Source: an uncultured Odoribacter sp. (GTDB taxonomy: Bacteria; Bacteroidota; Bacteroidia; Bacteroidales; Marinifilaceae). From it: a stretch of 64,000 nt of DNA. Of the stretch, positions 26,562 to 35,779 are shown piece after piece. The stretch is taken from NCBI GenBank assembly GCA_944321145.1, contig CALUKF010000005.1:1-64000 (forward strand). Direction: 5' to 3'. The position numbers and the translations under genes are program-made. Every line of letters begins with the position of its first letter. Position 1 is the stretch's first letter. Below the pieces are notes generated by a model. The model was not told where the DNA came from. It was given only the letters and a program-made list of their open reading frames with translations, and did not search any database.

Positions 26562-27662
26562 ATGGTAAAGGAAGAAGATATTCGATTTATGGAGCGTGCC
26601 ATTGAGTTGGCACAGCGAGGAAGAGGATGGGTGAACCCGAATCCTTTGGTCGGAGCGGTGATTGTCCGTGACGGCAGGGTGATTGGCGAAGGCTGGCACG
26701 AGCATTACGGGGGGTGGCACGCAGAGCGGAATGCCTTGCGGAATGCCACGGAGGACGTGGCAGGCGCGACAATGTATGTGACGCTGGAGCCTTGCTCCCA
26801 TTATGGGAAGACACCTCCTTGTGCAAATGCGGTCATCCTTGCAGGCATCCGCCGCGTAGTGGTGGGCATGGTCGACCCGAACCCGCTTGTAGCAGGAAAG
26901 GGCATTGACTTGTTGCGCCAGGTGGGCGTGGAAGTGGAGGTTGGCGTCTGTGAGGAGAAAGTGCGCGAACTGAACCGTGTGTTTCTGAAATACATCACCA
27001 CACGGCACCCATGGGTGGTCATGAAGACAGCGATGACGCTGGACGGGAAAATTGCAACGGCATCGGGCGACTCGAAATGGGTGACAGGGGAAGAGTCCCG
27101 TCGGATGGCGCACGAATTGCGGTCGGCTTGCATGGGCATATTGGTGGGGGCAGGAACGGTGGCTGCGGACGACCCGATGCTGAATTGCCGGTTGGAAGGG
27201 AATTACCGCCAGCCCGTGAGGATTGTCGTGGACACCGGGGCGAATATTTCTTTGGAGCGGCGTCTGGTGACGACGGCGCATGACTACAAGACGATAGTGG
27301 CATACGTGGAAGCCTCAGACAGGATGCACTTGCAGCGTTTGCAGGAACAGGGGGTGGAATTGATGCAATGCAAGCCATGGGAAGGGAAGGTGGACGTATG
27401 GAATTTATTGGAACAGTTGGGGAGGCAGGGCATCGATTCGCTCTTGTTGGAAGGGGGAAGCGCTTTGAACGGCACGTTTTTAGACCGGCGCTTGGTGGAT
27501 GAGGTATATGCCTTCATTGCGCCGAAGTTAGTGGGAGGGGCGGAAGCGAAAACGCCCATAGGCGGCAGAGGAAGGCAATGGATGGGCGATGCGACGGTGT
27601 TGAGGCGGATGGAGTTGCAGAGAGTGGGTGAAGATATATTGATTCACGGATTTATCAATTGA
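26562..27662 (+). CDS. ribD: Bifunctional riboflavin deaminase/reductase RibD
   Basis: 366 residues. The N-terminal cytidine-deaminase-like domain has the zinc site GGWHAERNAL (His-Ala-Glu) and LEPCSHYGKTPPCANAVI. The C-terminal reductase domain (from about 150) has TLDGKIATASGDSKWVTG and ends with LLLEGGSALNGTF. The enzyme deaminates and then reduces the pyrimidine product of GTP cyclohydrolase II. First gene of the ribD-ribE-ribBA-ribH operon, under the FMN riboswitch. Confidence 0.96.
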   Translation: MVKEEDIRFMERAIELAQRGRGWVNPNPLVGAVIVRDGRVIGEGWHEHYGGWHAERNALRNATEDVAGATMYVTLEPCSHYGKTPPCANAVILAGIRRVVVGMVDPNPLVAGKGIDLLRQVGVEVEVGVCEEKVRELNRVFLKYITTRHPWVVMKTAMTLDGKIATASGDSKWVTGEESRRMAHELRSACMGILVGAGTVAADDPMLNCRLEGNYRQPVRIVVDTGANISLERRLVTTAHDYKTIVAYVEASDRMHLQRLQEQGVELMQCKPWEGKVDVWNLLEQLGRQGIDSLLLEGGSALNGTFLDRRLVDEVYAFIAPKLVGGAEAKTPIGGRGRQWMGDATVLRRMELQRVGEDILIHGFIN

Positions 27663-27663
27663 G

Positions 27664-28302
27664 ATGTTTACAGGGATAATCGAAGAAATCGGAAAAGTCA
27701 AAGCGATACGGCGGGGAAGCCGGAGCGTGGTTTTGGACATAGAAGCCGTGCGTGTATTGGAAGGGACACGGGTGGGCGACAGCATCGCGACGAACGGGGT
27801 GTGCCTGACGGTGACGGGAATCGGCGGCAATGGCTTCTCGGCAGACGTGATGCCCGAGACTTTGCACCGCTCAAACTTGGGGGCATTGCGTCCCGGCGAC
27901 CGGGTGAATTTGGAACGTGCATTGTGCTTGAACAGCCGTTTGGGCGGCCATTTGGTTGCCGGCCATGTAGACGGGGTCGGCACCGTGTCGGATCGGGTGC
28001 AGGACGACAACGCCGTGTGGCTGACCGTGGCGGCAGCTCCGGAAATATTGCGCTATGTGATTGAGAAAGGGTCGATTGCCATTGACGGGGTCAGCCTGAC
28101 GGTGGCATACGTGGACGATGCGGTGCTGAAAGTGTCCGTCATCCCCCATACGCAGGAAGAGACGACTTTGCTGGACAGGCGCATCGGCGACCGGGTGAAC
28201 TTGGAGAACGACATGGTTGCCAAATACGTGGAGAAATTGATGGGGGCATCTGGCAAGCAGGGCGGCCTGACGCTGGAGTTTTTGCAGGCGAACGGATTTT
28301 GA
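27664..28302 (+). CDS. ribE: Riboflavin synthase, alpha subunit
   Basis: 212 residues beginning [15 protein letters not shown], the highly conserved start of riboflavin synthase. It has two lumazine-binding repeats; the first contains [15 protein letters not shown] and the second [14 protein letters not shown]. It dismutates two 6,7-dimethyl-8-ribityllumazine molecules to riboflavin. One base separates it from the ribD stop, which indicates coupling. Confidence 0.96.
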   Translation: MFTGIIEEIGKVKAIRRGSRSVVLDIEAVRVLEGTRVGDSIATNGVCLTVTGIGGNGFSADVMPETLHRSNLGALRPGDRVNLERALCLNSRLGGHLVAGHVDGVGTVSDRVQDDNAVWLTVAAAPEILRYVIEKGSIAIDGVSLTVAYVDDAVLKVSVIPHTQEETTLLDRRIGDRVNLENDMVAKYVEKLMGASGKQGGLTLEFLQANGF

Positions 28303-28326
28303 ACAAAGTGTATATTATATAAAGAT

Positions 28327-29577
28327 ATGGAAGATTTTAAGTTTAGTACGATAGAAGAAGCAGTAGCCGATTTGCGGGCAGGCAAGATGATTATTGCCGT
28401 GGACGATCCCGACCGGGAGAACGAGGGCGATTTGATTTGTGCTGCCGAGCATGCTACTTTAGAGAACGTCAATTTCATGGCATCCTACGCCAAAGGGCTG
28501 ATATGCATGCCGATGAGCAAGGAGATGACTGCCAGGCTGGGCTTGACGCAGATGGTGGCAAACAACACGGACAACCATTGCACGGCGTTCACCGTTTCCA
28601 TCGACCACATTTCGACGACGACGGGCATTTCTGCCCTGGAGCGTTCCATCACGGCAATGAAATGCGTGGAGGACGGGGCGAAGCCCAGCGACTTCCGCCG
28701 TCCGGGGCACATGTTCCCCTTGGAAGCAAAACCCGGCGGGGTCTTGGAACGGATGGGGCACACGGAGGCAACAGTCGACCTGATGCGCATTGCCCACCTG
28801 AAAGAATGCGGCTTGTGCTGCGAAATCATGCGGGAAGACGGCACGATGATGCGCACCCAGGAGCTGAAGGAATTTGCCAAGAAGTATGGCATGAAAATCA
28901 TCACCGTGGCAGACCTGATTAACTACCGCCGTCGGACGGAAATCCTCGTGGAGCGGGTGACGGAGGCGGACATGCCGACGAAGTACGGGAATTTCAAGGC
29001 TTACGGCTACGTCAATAAAATCAGCGGCGAGCACCATGTGGCTTTGGTGAAGGGCGACATCGCGAATGGCGAGCCGGTGCTCTGCCGCGTGCATTCGGAA
29101 TGCCTGACGGGCGACGCTTTCGGTTCTTTGCGTTGCGACTGCGGCGAGCAGCTTGTCGAAGCCATGAAGCGGATTGAGAAGGCAGGACGCGGCGTGCTCC
29201 TCTACATGCGCCAGGAAGGGCGCGGCATCGGCTTGATAAACAAGCTGAAAGCCTACCATTTGCAGGACGAGGGCATGGACACCGTGGAAGCCAATTTGGC
29301 ACTGGGCTTCAAGGCGGATTTGCGGGAATACGGCACCGGGGCGGAAATCCTGGCAGACTTGGGCGTGAAGAAGATGATACTGATGACCAACAATCCCTTG
29401 AAGATAAAAGGGCTGGACGGTTTCGGGCTGGAAATCGTGGGACGCGAGCCTATCGAGATGACTTGCAACGAGAAGAACGAATTCTACATGTACACGAAAT
29501 ACAAGAAAATGGGGCATCTCCTCCATGTCCGCAGCGAAGAAGAAATCAAGGAGGCACAGGCAAAGTTGCACAAATAA
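28327..29577 (+). CDS. ribBA: Bifunctional 3,4-dihydroxy-2-butanone-4-phosphate synthase / GTP cyclohydrolase II
   Basis: 416 residues. The RibB half (about 1-205) has [12 protein letters not shown] and [24 protein letters not shown]; the RibA half (about 210-416) has the zinc site [20 protein letters not shown] and the GTP site [16 protein letters not shown]. It makes both precursors of lumazine, from ribulose 5-phosphate and GTP. Third gene of the operon, 24 bp after ribE. Confidence 0.97.
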   Translation: MEDFKFSTIEEAVADLRAGKMIIAVDDPDRENEGDLICAAEHATLENVNFMASYAKGLICMPMSKEMTARLGLTQMVANNTDNHCTAFTVSIDHISTTTGISALERSITAMKCVEDGAKPSDFRRPGHMFPLEAKPGGVLERMGHTEATVDLMRIAHLKECGLCCEIMREDGTMMRTQELKEFAKKYGMKIITVADLINYRRRTEILVERVTEADMPTKYGNFKAYGYVNKISGEHHVALVKGDIANGEPVLCRVHSECLTGDAFGSLRCDCGEQLVEAMKRIEKAGRGVLLYMRQEGRGIGLINKLKAYHLQDEGMDTVEANLALGFKADLREYGTGAEILADLGVKKMILMTNNPLKIKGLDGFGLEIVGREPIEMTCNEKNEFYMYTKYKKMGHLLHVRSEEEIKEAQAKLHK

Positions 29578-29583
29578 AACAGA

Positions 29584-30051
29584 ATGATTATGAATACATT
29601 GGAAGGAAAATTATTGGCAGAAGGACAACGTGTGGGCATCGTGGCGGCACGTTTCAACGAGTTTATCACCTCTAAGCTGCTCGGCGGGGCAATTGACGCA
29701 TTCGTCCGTCATGGCGGCGACGACAACAACGTGGATGTGGCTTGGGTGCCGGGGGCATTTGAAATCCCCTTGGTGGCAAAAAAAATGGCGAAGAGCGGCA
29801 AGTACGACGCTGTAATCTGCTTGGGGGCAGTGATTCGCGGCGCAACGCCCCATTTCGACATGGTGGCAAACGAAGCGACCAAAGGCGTGGCATCCGTAGG
29901 TTTGCAGACCGAGGTGCCCGTGATATTCGGCATCCTGACGACGGACTCCATCGAGCAGGCAGTGGAACGCGCAGGCACGAAAGCCGGCAACAAGGGCTTC
30001 GACGCGATGACGACTGCCATCGAGATGGTCAATCTCTTGAAGGCCATTTAA
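29584..30051 (+). CDS. ribH: 6,7-dimethyl-8-ribityllumazine synthase
   Basis: 155 residues with the family blocks [50 protein letters not shown] and [17 protein letters not shown]. It joins the RibB and RibD products into lumazine and usually forms an icosahedral shell. Last gene of the riboflavin operon; ATG at 29590 is an alternative start. Confidence 0.96.
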   Translation: MIMNTLEGKLLAEGQRVGIVAARFNEFITSKLLGGAIDAFVRHGGDDNNVDVAWVPGAFEIPLVAKKMAKSGKYDAVICLGAVIRGATPHFDMVANEATKGVASVGLQTEVPVIFGILTTDSIEQAVERAGTKAGNKGFDAMTTAIEMVNLLKAI

Positions 30052-30078
30052 CCCGCCCTTCTTGACCCGCCCGGAACA

Positions 30079-30247
30079 AGGGGCAGTGTCAAAATGCTCA
30101 TCATACTCCTCCGTCTGCTTCGCAGCCACCTCCTCTATCTTAGAGGAGGAGCTTGAATACCAGACATTTCAAACTCTCCCTCTAAGATAGAGGGAGTACC
30201 CCGAAGGGGGGAGGGAGTATGGAAAAAGGCATTTTGACACTGCCCCT
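30079..30247 (+). repeat. 169-bp inverted-repeat (MITE-like) element
   Basis: Nineteen bases at each end (30079-30097 starting AGGGGCAGTGTC, and 30229-30247) are perfect inverted copies. Inside them the arms continue imperfectly (CATACTCC on one side, GGAGTATG on the other) and each arm contains a palindrome around CTCTATCTTAGAG or CTCTAAGATAGAG. A T-rich run follows (CTCTTTTTG), so it may also end the riboflavin operon transcript. No coding capacity. A single end copy lies at 8779-8803. Confidence 0.82.
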
Positions 30248-30296
30248 CTTTTTGTGCCCTGTTGTTTCGTAACTTTCCCTTTTCCCGTCTCCTGCC
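30242..30296 (+). other. Pyrimidine-rich left arm of repeat element B
   Basis: The top strand is mostly C and T (CCCCTCTTTTTGTGCCC, CTTTCCCTTTTCCCGTCTCC). About 100 bp of mixed then AT-rich DNA, including a small ACCGTTCCGGCTAATAACCGGT hairpin, separates it from the 11-bp core. No gene seen. Confidence 0.5.
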
Positions 30297-30398
30297 GAAT
30301 TTCACACAAGGGGCTCCCAAACGGCTCCCTTTGGGCACCGTTCCGGCTAATAACCGGTATTTTATAATTAAATAATGATAAATATAAACCTTATTATC

Positions 30399-30464
30399 CC
30401 TAATCGTGATTAGTCTTATATAAGACTTATATTAGACTTGATATACGGTTGTATTAGCGTATAG
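30399..30464 (+). repeat. Six-unit 11-bp-period core, element B
   Basis: Cut every 11 bases from 30399 the units are CCTAATCGTGA, TTAGTCTTATA, TAAGACTTATA, TTAGACTTGAT, ATACGGTTGTA and TTAGCGTATAG; the consensus is TTAGACTTATA. By my count 51 of 66 positions match the core at 58312-58377 unit for unit without a gap. A purine-rich arm follows. It lies between ribH and the sigma factor gene. Confidence 0.8.
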
Positions 30465-30466
30465 TG

Positions 30467-30533
30467 CCGGAAAGGAGGTGGAAGACAGGGAGTTGGGAGG
30501 AGTGAGGGGTGGGAGGAAAGGAGGGGTGGAAAT
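30467..30533 (+). other. Purine-rich right arm of element B
   Basis: The top strand is nearly all A and G for about 65 bases (GGAAAGGAGGTGGAAGACAGGG, GGGAGGAGTGAGGGGTGGGAGG in separate runs). It comes two bases after the 11-bp core and about 80 bp before the sigma factor ATG. Not coding. Confidence 0.6.
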
Positions 30534-30613
30534 TTTTTGTGTTAAAATGGTAATTTTGCTCACCCCTTTTGGGTACTTTTGGTGCTATAGTGACGTAAAC
30601 GGATTTATGAATC

Positions 30614-31174
30614 ATGGAAAGGAAACCAGAATCGATAAATTTAAAGGACGAACGGACGTTCCGGGATTTGTTCAAGCGCTTTTATGCGAGCGCGTGCCAG
30701 TTTGCAGGGCATTTCCTGAGGGACAAGATGTTGGCAGCGGATATGGCGCAGGAGTCGTTCCTGTATATGTGGGAGCATGTGCAGGTGTTGGAGAATGAGA
30801 TGGCTTTCAAGTCTTATTTGTACCATTGCGTGAAAAACAAGTGCCTGAATTATATCCGTGACCATCGCGTGGAGCTGAGCATGCAGGATTTGGAGGAGGA
30901 TTGGGAGGACGGCGTGCAGCTCGACCATTGGATTATTGAGAATGATTTGCGGAGGAGGATTTTGGAGGAAATCAATAAGTTGCCCGAGGTGCGGAGGGAG
31001 ATTATGCTGATGCGGTTGGAGGGCAATTCGTTTGAGGAGATTTCGAAGGAGTTGAATTTGAATATTAATACGTTGAAGACGAATAAGAAGCAAGCCTACA
31101 GGGAGTTGCGCCTGCGGCTGGCGGATTTGGGGAATTGCATCGTATTGTTGTTGTTTATGTTTGTATGTGTTTAA
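30614..31174 (+). CDS. ECF sigma factor (FecI-like, Bacteroidetes type)
   Basis: 186 residues. Region 2 (about 15-85) has FRDLFKRFYASACQFAGHFL and DMAQESFLYMWEH; region 4 (about 115-165) has INKLPEVRREIMLMRLEGNSFEEISKELNLNINTLKTNKKQAYREL, of which the I-x-x-x-L-x-x-x-x-N-T-L-K part is the promoter -35 reader. It directs RNA polymerase to the downstream uptake genes and is normally held by the FecR anti-sigma protein encoded 10 bp later. Strongly G-ending codons. No clear -33/-7 promoter; the 11-bp repeat core ends 150 bp upstream. Confidence 0.92.
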   Translation: MERKPESINLKDERTFRDLFKRFYASACQFAGHFLRDKMLAADMAQESFLYMWEHVQVLENEMAFKSYLYHCVKNKCLNYIRDHRVELSMQDLEEDWEDGVQLDHWIIENDLRRRILEEINKLPEVRREIMLMRLEGNSFEEISKELNLNINTLKTNKKQAYRELRLRLADLGNCIVLLLFMFVCV

Positions 31175-31184
31175 AAGGAATGTT

Positions 31185-32324
31185 ATGGAAAGGGAAAGGA
31201 AAGACATATTAATCAGCGATTTGATATATAAGAGCCTGCGCGGTTCGTTGAAGGGGGACGAGGCGGATATTTTGGACGCGTGGCTGGAGAAGCCGGAGAA
31301 CAGGGCTTTTTTTATGGAGTTGAAGAATTCAGACCGGTTGTATAAGGGTTTGGAGAAGTTGGAGTATGCCGATGGGACGCAGGCGTGGGCGGCGATGGAG
31401 AAGAGGATGGCAGGCATGCGGCGGAGACGGTGGATGAGGCGTTTTTACGGGATGGCTGCAGTGCTGGTTGTCGGGATGGGCGTGGGGCTGGTGTGGACGC
31501 TGTTCCGGGACGGCGGGGTGGTGGTGCCGATGGATTTGCCTCTGGCGGAGGAGCGGGAGACGTCCTCGACGGTTTGGAAGATGGGGGGCAATGCGGTGTA
31601 TCTGGCGGATACGCTGGAGAAGCTGGTGATGCCCCAGGAGGCGGAGATGGCGGAGGTGAAGAATGAGGAGCCGGCGGCGCAGGAGATGCAGGAGTTGCTG
31701 ACGGGGGAGAGGGACCGGATTGAGCTGGTGCTGGCGGACGGGACGAAGGTGTGGCTGAACGGCGGGAGCGGGTTGAAGTTCCCGGCGCGTTTTGAGGCGG
31801 GAAGCCGGCGCGTGGAGTTGGCAGGGGAGGCTTATTTCGAGGTGGCGAAGGATGCGGGGCGCCCGTTTACGGTGGTGACTGCTTCGGCTGAAATCGAGGT
31901 GCTGGGGACGAGTTTCAATGTGCTTGCCTCGGAGGGGGAGGGTTGCGTGGCGACGTTGGTGGAGGGACGGGTGCGGATTGAGGATGCGGAGGAGCGGGAG
32001 GTGGTTCTGGCGCCGGGGGAGCAGGCTGTGCAGGTTGACGGCGAAGGCTGGACGGTGGGGCAGGTGGAGACGCGGTATTATACGGCTTGGCGCGAGGGGC
32101 TGTTTGCTTTCAAGGACAGGAGCCTGGGGGAGATTTTGGGGCATCTCGCGGCGTATTACGGCGTGGAGTTTGCGTTTGAGGATGAGGGGACGGCGGCATT
32201 GACTTATACGACGATGGTGAAGCAGTATGAGCGGGTGGAGGATGTGCTGCAGGTGTTGGAGGGGACGGGCAACTTCACTTGCCGTCGCAATGCGGAGGGC
32301 ATTTATGAGGTGAAAAGGAAATAG
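31185..32324 (+). CDS. FecR family anti-sigma factor (DUF4974)
   Basis: 379 residues: an N-terminal cytoplasmic anti-sigma part, one membrane helix (about 88-106, MAAVLVVGMGVGLVWTLF), the periplasmic FecR domain (about 175-270, RIELVLADGTKVWLNGGSGLKFP, then VELAGEAYFEVAKDAGRPF) and the C-terminal DUF4974 (KDRSLGEILGHLAAYYGVEF). It passes the ligand signal from the STN domain of the TonB-dependent receptor to the sigma factor. Start ATG at 31185, with AAAAGGAA upstream; the frame back to 31161 overlaps the sigma gene. Confidence 0.93.
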   Translation: MERERKDILISDLIYKSLRGSLKGDEADILDAWLEKPENRAFFMELKNSDRLYKGLEKLEYADGTQAWAAMEKRMAGMRRRRWMRRFYGMAAVLVVGMGVGLVWTLFRDGGVVVPMDLPLAEERETSSTVWKMGGNAVYLADTLEKLVMPQEAEMAEVKNEEPAAQEMQELLTGERDRIELVLADGTKVWLNGGSGLKFPARFEAGSRRVELAGEAYFEVAKDAGRPFTVVTASAEIEVLGTSFNVLASEGEGCVATLVEGRVRIEDAEEREVVLAPGEQAVQVDGEGWTVGQVETRYYTAWREGLFAFKDRSLGEILGHLAAYYGVEFAFEDEGTAALTYTTMVKQYERVEDVLQVLEGTGNFTCRRNAEGIYEVKRK

Positions 32325-32402
32325 GCAGGGGAAGGTCGAAAGTTCCCTGCCTACCACTCAATAAAAACAGTAGTAATAACCATTTAAATTAATCGCAAAT
32401 CT

Positions 32403-35400
32403 ATGAAAAAAAGATGGATTTCTCTTTTTCAGCAGCAAGGAATTTTGCAGCATTTGAAATGGATGCGGAGCATCTGCGTGTTGCTTTTCCTGTTTGGCTC
32501 AACGAGCCTGATGGCACAAAGCGTGCCGACGTTCACCATGGATTTCAAGGACAGCAGTCTGACGGAAATCTTTGATTATTTCACTGCGCACAGTGATTAC
32601 GTGTTCACGTACAACAGTGCGGAGGTACGGCAGCAAGAGGTGAAAATTAACGCTTCGTTCCGCGATGCGACGCTCTCCGAGATTCTGACGGAGTGCTTGA
32701 AGGATACGCCTTTTACTTTTGAGATTATTGACCAACACGTGGTGATTAAGAGGCGCCCGAAACCGCAGGCTGAGGCTTTGACTTTGCAGGGGACTGTCTA
32801 CGACGAGGACAACCAGCCGCTGCCGGGCGTGACGGTGATTCTGAAGGGGACGACGCTGGGGACGGCAACGGACATTGACGGCAAGTATACGTTGACGTTG
32901 CCGGGGAATACGCCGAATCCGGTGCTTCTGTTCTCTTTTGTCGGCATGAAAACGCAGGAAATTGCCATGGGCGGACGTGCTACAATCGATGTCACAATGG
33001 AAACCGATGCGGCTGAAATCGATGAAGTAGTGGTGACCGGTATTTTTAATAAATCGCAAAGTAATTTTACGGGGGTGGCTGTAACAGTGACTACCAAAGA
33101 ATTGCAGCGTTTCGGTAATCGAAATTTATTGCAATCATTGCATAATATAGATCCTTCTATTAATATCATAGAGAATAATGAATTTGGTTCCAATCCGAAT
33201 CGTTTGCCAGAGATACAAATCCGAGGTAATTCAAGTATACCTAATATCAATGAATTACAAGATCAAACACGAGTAGATTTGAACACTCCTTTGATTATTT
33301 TGGACGGTTTTGAAACAACTCTTCAAAAGTTGATTGATATTAACGAGAATGAAGTGGAAACATTGACTGTGTTAAAAGATGCGTCAGCGACCGCAATTTA
33401 TGGTTCGAGAGGTGCGAATGGCGTAATTGTAATTACGACAAAACGCCCAGCGATGGGAGAGTTGCGCATTTCTTATAAAGGTGATTTGAACATTGAAATA
33501 CCAGATCTGACAGGTTATGATTTGTTAGAAGCTCGCGAGAAGTTAGAATTGGAACAGCGGGTGGGGTTATATTCAAAACCTTCTAATGCTGACCAGGATT
33601 GGCATTTAAAGAGATATTACAGTTATTTGTTGAATGAAGTAAATAGCGGAGTGAACACCTATTGGCTTTCAAAGCCTTTACAAGTGTCTGTCGGACAAAG
33701 ACAAGCTTTGCGTGTAGAAGGTGGTGACAAGTCATTTCGCTATGCAGCTTCATTGCAGTGGAATGATATACGTGGAGTTATGAAAAAATCCTATCGAAAA
33801 ACGTTTAATGGATCAGTACAGTTATCTTATTATTGGAAAAATCTGAAGTTTTCCAATAATTTGATGATTGCTTTTGGGAAACGGCAAGAATCCCCTTATG
33901 GCGATTTTAGTGAATACGCTAAAATGAATCCATACTGGAGGACACATGATGAAAATGGGAAAATTTTGAAGACGTTGGGAGACTCCGGAGAATATGACTC
34001 TGCTTATCGATGGTCGCAATTGCCTACAAATCCATTATATAACGCTACATTGAATACTTTTGATCGAGGAAATAATACGGAGATTACCAATAATTTTATA
34101 TTTGAGTGGAGCATTTCGGATATTTTGGATTTCCGAGGACGTTTGGGAATTACAAAGAATACCGATGAAACGAATGTTTTTAAACCTGCAGAGCATACTG
34201 ATTTTGCCAATTATTCGGAGGATGACATGTTTCGGAAAGGAAGCTATACTTATGGTATTACAAATAGTTTTTCTTGGGAAGGCAGTTTAAATATGGTCTA
34301 TCATCAGAACATTGGCAAGCATTTGTTAGTTGGTGGTTTGGACGTTAATTTGCGTGAAGATATTTCTACTGGTGCAAGTTTTAAGGCGGAAGGTTTTACG
34401 AATGAGAATTTTGACAATATATTTAATGGTTTGCAATATGTTGAAGGAGGTAAACCATCTGGAAGTGAAGCGACTACTCATGCGATTGGAGTGACTGGAA
34501 ATGTGAATTATACTTTTGACAATCGTTACTTTATTGATTTGTCTGGGCGTATTGATGGTTCTTCTCAATTTGGGGCAGACCGACGTTTCGCTCCGTTTTG
34601 GGCATTAGGTATCGGCTGGAACATGCATAATGAACGTTTTTTTCACTCCATAGAGTGGTTGGATATGTTGAAATTAAGAATGTCAGTAGGTACATCTGGT
34701 TCCCAAAATTTTAGTGCTTATCAAGCTATACAGACTTATCGTTATTTCTTGGATGATAAATATTATGCTTGGAATGGAAGTACTTTGATTGCGATGGGAA
34801 ATCCTGATTTGAAATGGCAACAAAAACTTGATTACAATTTTGGATTGGATGTAAAATTGTATGACAGTCGAATTACATTAGGCGCAGACATTTATGTTTC
34901 AAAGACCAATGACTTGATTTCAACACTTACCCTTCCGGCTGCGAATGGTTTTACAGCTTATATCGAGAATATAGGGAAGTTGAAAAATAGGGGATATGAA
35001 TTTCGGTTAAATGCTTATTTAATACGTAGGGATGATTGGAATTGGTCTGTTTCTATAGCAGGAGTTCGCAATAAAAATGAAATTATAGAAGTTTCTAAGG
35101 CGTTATTGGATGCTCAAGAAGCTATGGAAGCGAATGATTTGGTTAACCCCAATGTTCAATACCGTCCGGGATATTCAAGTAACACTATTTGGACTGTGCG
35201 ATCTGCGGGAATAGATCCCGGTAGTGGGAAAGAAGTATTTATTACAAAAGATGGAAATTATACTTATGAGTGGAATGCGTCAGATGTTATTGCAACAGGA
35301 GTAACAGAACCTAAATTGGAGGGTAATATTTCAACTATGTTGCGGTATCGTGGTTTGTCATTGAATATGTCTTTTGGTTATCGTTTTGGCGCGCAGTTGT

Positions 35401-35768
35401 ATAATAGTACTTTAGCCAATAAAGTCGAGGTGTCTGAATCTGCGATTGGTTGGAATGTGGATGCGCGTGTCTTTCATGATCGTTGGAAAAATGTAGGAGA
35501 TGTCGCATCTTTCAAAGGGTTAGACGATTTTAGCGTAACTAACAAGACATCACGTTTTGTGCAGGATGAAAAAACATTCAGATGTCAGAGTATGAATGTG
35601 CAATATGAGTGGAAATCGAAATATTTAGATGAACATTTAGGTATTGATTATTGTTTGTTTGCATTCAGTACTTCGGACTTGTTTTATATTTCATCTGTTA
35701 AGCGGGAGCGAGGAACGTCATATCCTTTTTCTCGGCAATTTAGCTTAGGTTTAAATGTGGTATTTTAA
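32403..35768 (+). CDS. SusC/RagA-type TonB-dependent receptor with STN domain
   Basis: 1121 residues. Signal peptide to about residue 39 (SLMAQS); STN domain about 45-115, the signalling part that contacts FecR; carboxypeptidase-regulatory-like domain about 128-205 (GTVYDEDNQPLPGVTVILKG, IDGKYTLTLPG); TonB-box region DEVVVTGIF at about 208-216; plug with TVLKDASATAIYGSRGANG; then a 22-strand barrel ending in F. It imports a SusD-captured ligand across the outer membrane. Composition changes sharply near residue 214 (base 33045): the first part is GC-rich like the sigma/FecR genes, the rest is AT-rich like the following five genes. Confidence 0.93.
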   Translation: MKKRWISLFQQQGILQHLKWMRSICVLLFLFGSTSLMAQSVPTFTMDFKDSSLTEIFDYFTAHSDYVFTYNSAEVRQQEVKINASFRDATLSEILTECLKDTPFTFEIIDQHVVIKRRPKPQAEALTLQGTVYDEDNQPLPGVTVILKGTTLGTATDIDGKYTLTLPGNTPNPVLLFSFVGMKTQEIAMGGRATIDVTMETDAAEIDEVVVTGIFNKSQSNFTGVAVTVTTKELQRFGNRNLLQSLHNIDPSINIIENNEFGSNPNRLPEIQIRGNSSIPNINELQDQTRVDLNTPLIILDGFETTLQKLIDINENEVETLTVLKDASATAIYGSRGANGVIVITTKRPAMGELRISYKGDLNIEIPDLTGYDLLEAREKLELEQRVGLYSKPSNADQDWHLKRYYSYLLNEVNSGVNTYWLSKPLQVSVGQRQALRVEGGDKSFRYAASLQWNDIRGVMKKSYRKTFNGSVQLSYYWKNLKFSNNLMIAFGKRQESPYGDFSEYAKMNPYWRTHDENGKILKTLGDSGEYDSAYRWSQLPTNPLYNATLNTFDRGNNTEITNNFIFEWSISDILDFRGRLGITKNTDETNVFKPAEHTDFANYSEDDMFRKGSYTYGITNSFSWEGSLNMVYHQNIGKHLLVGGLDVNLREDISTGASFKAEGFTNENFDNIFNGLQYVEGGKPSGSEATTHAIGVTGNVNYTFDNRYFIDLSGRIDGSSQFGADRRFAPFWALGIGWNMHNERFFHSIEWLDMLKLRMSVGTSGSQNFSAYQAIQTYRYFLDDKYYAWNGSTLIAMGNPDLKWQQKLDYNFGLDVKLYDSRITLGADIYVSKTNDLISTLTLPAANGFTAYIENIGKLKNRGYEFRLNAYLIRRDDWNWSVSIAGVRNKNEIIEVSKALLDAQEAMEANDLVNPNVQYRPGYSSNTIWTVRSAGIDPGSGKEVFITKDGNYTYEWNASDVIATGVTEPKLEGNISTMLRYRGLSLNMSFGYRFGAQLYNSTLANKVEVSESAIGWNVDARVFHDRWKNVGDVASFKGLDDFSVTNKTSRFVQDEKTFRCQSMNVQYEWKSKYLDEHLGIDYCLFAFSTSDLFYISSVKRERGTSYPFSRQFSLGLNVVF

Positions 35769-35779
35769 ATTTGTGAGTT

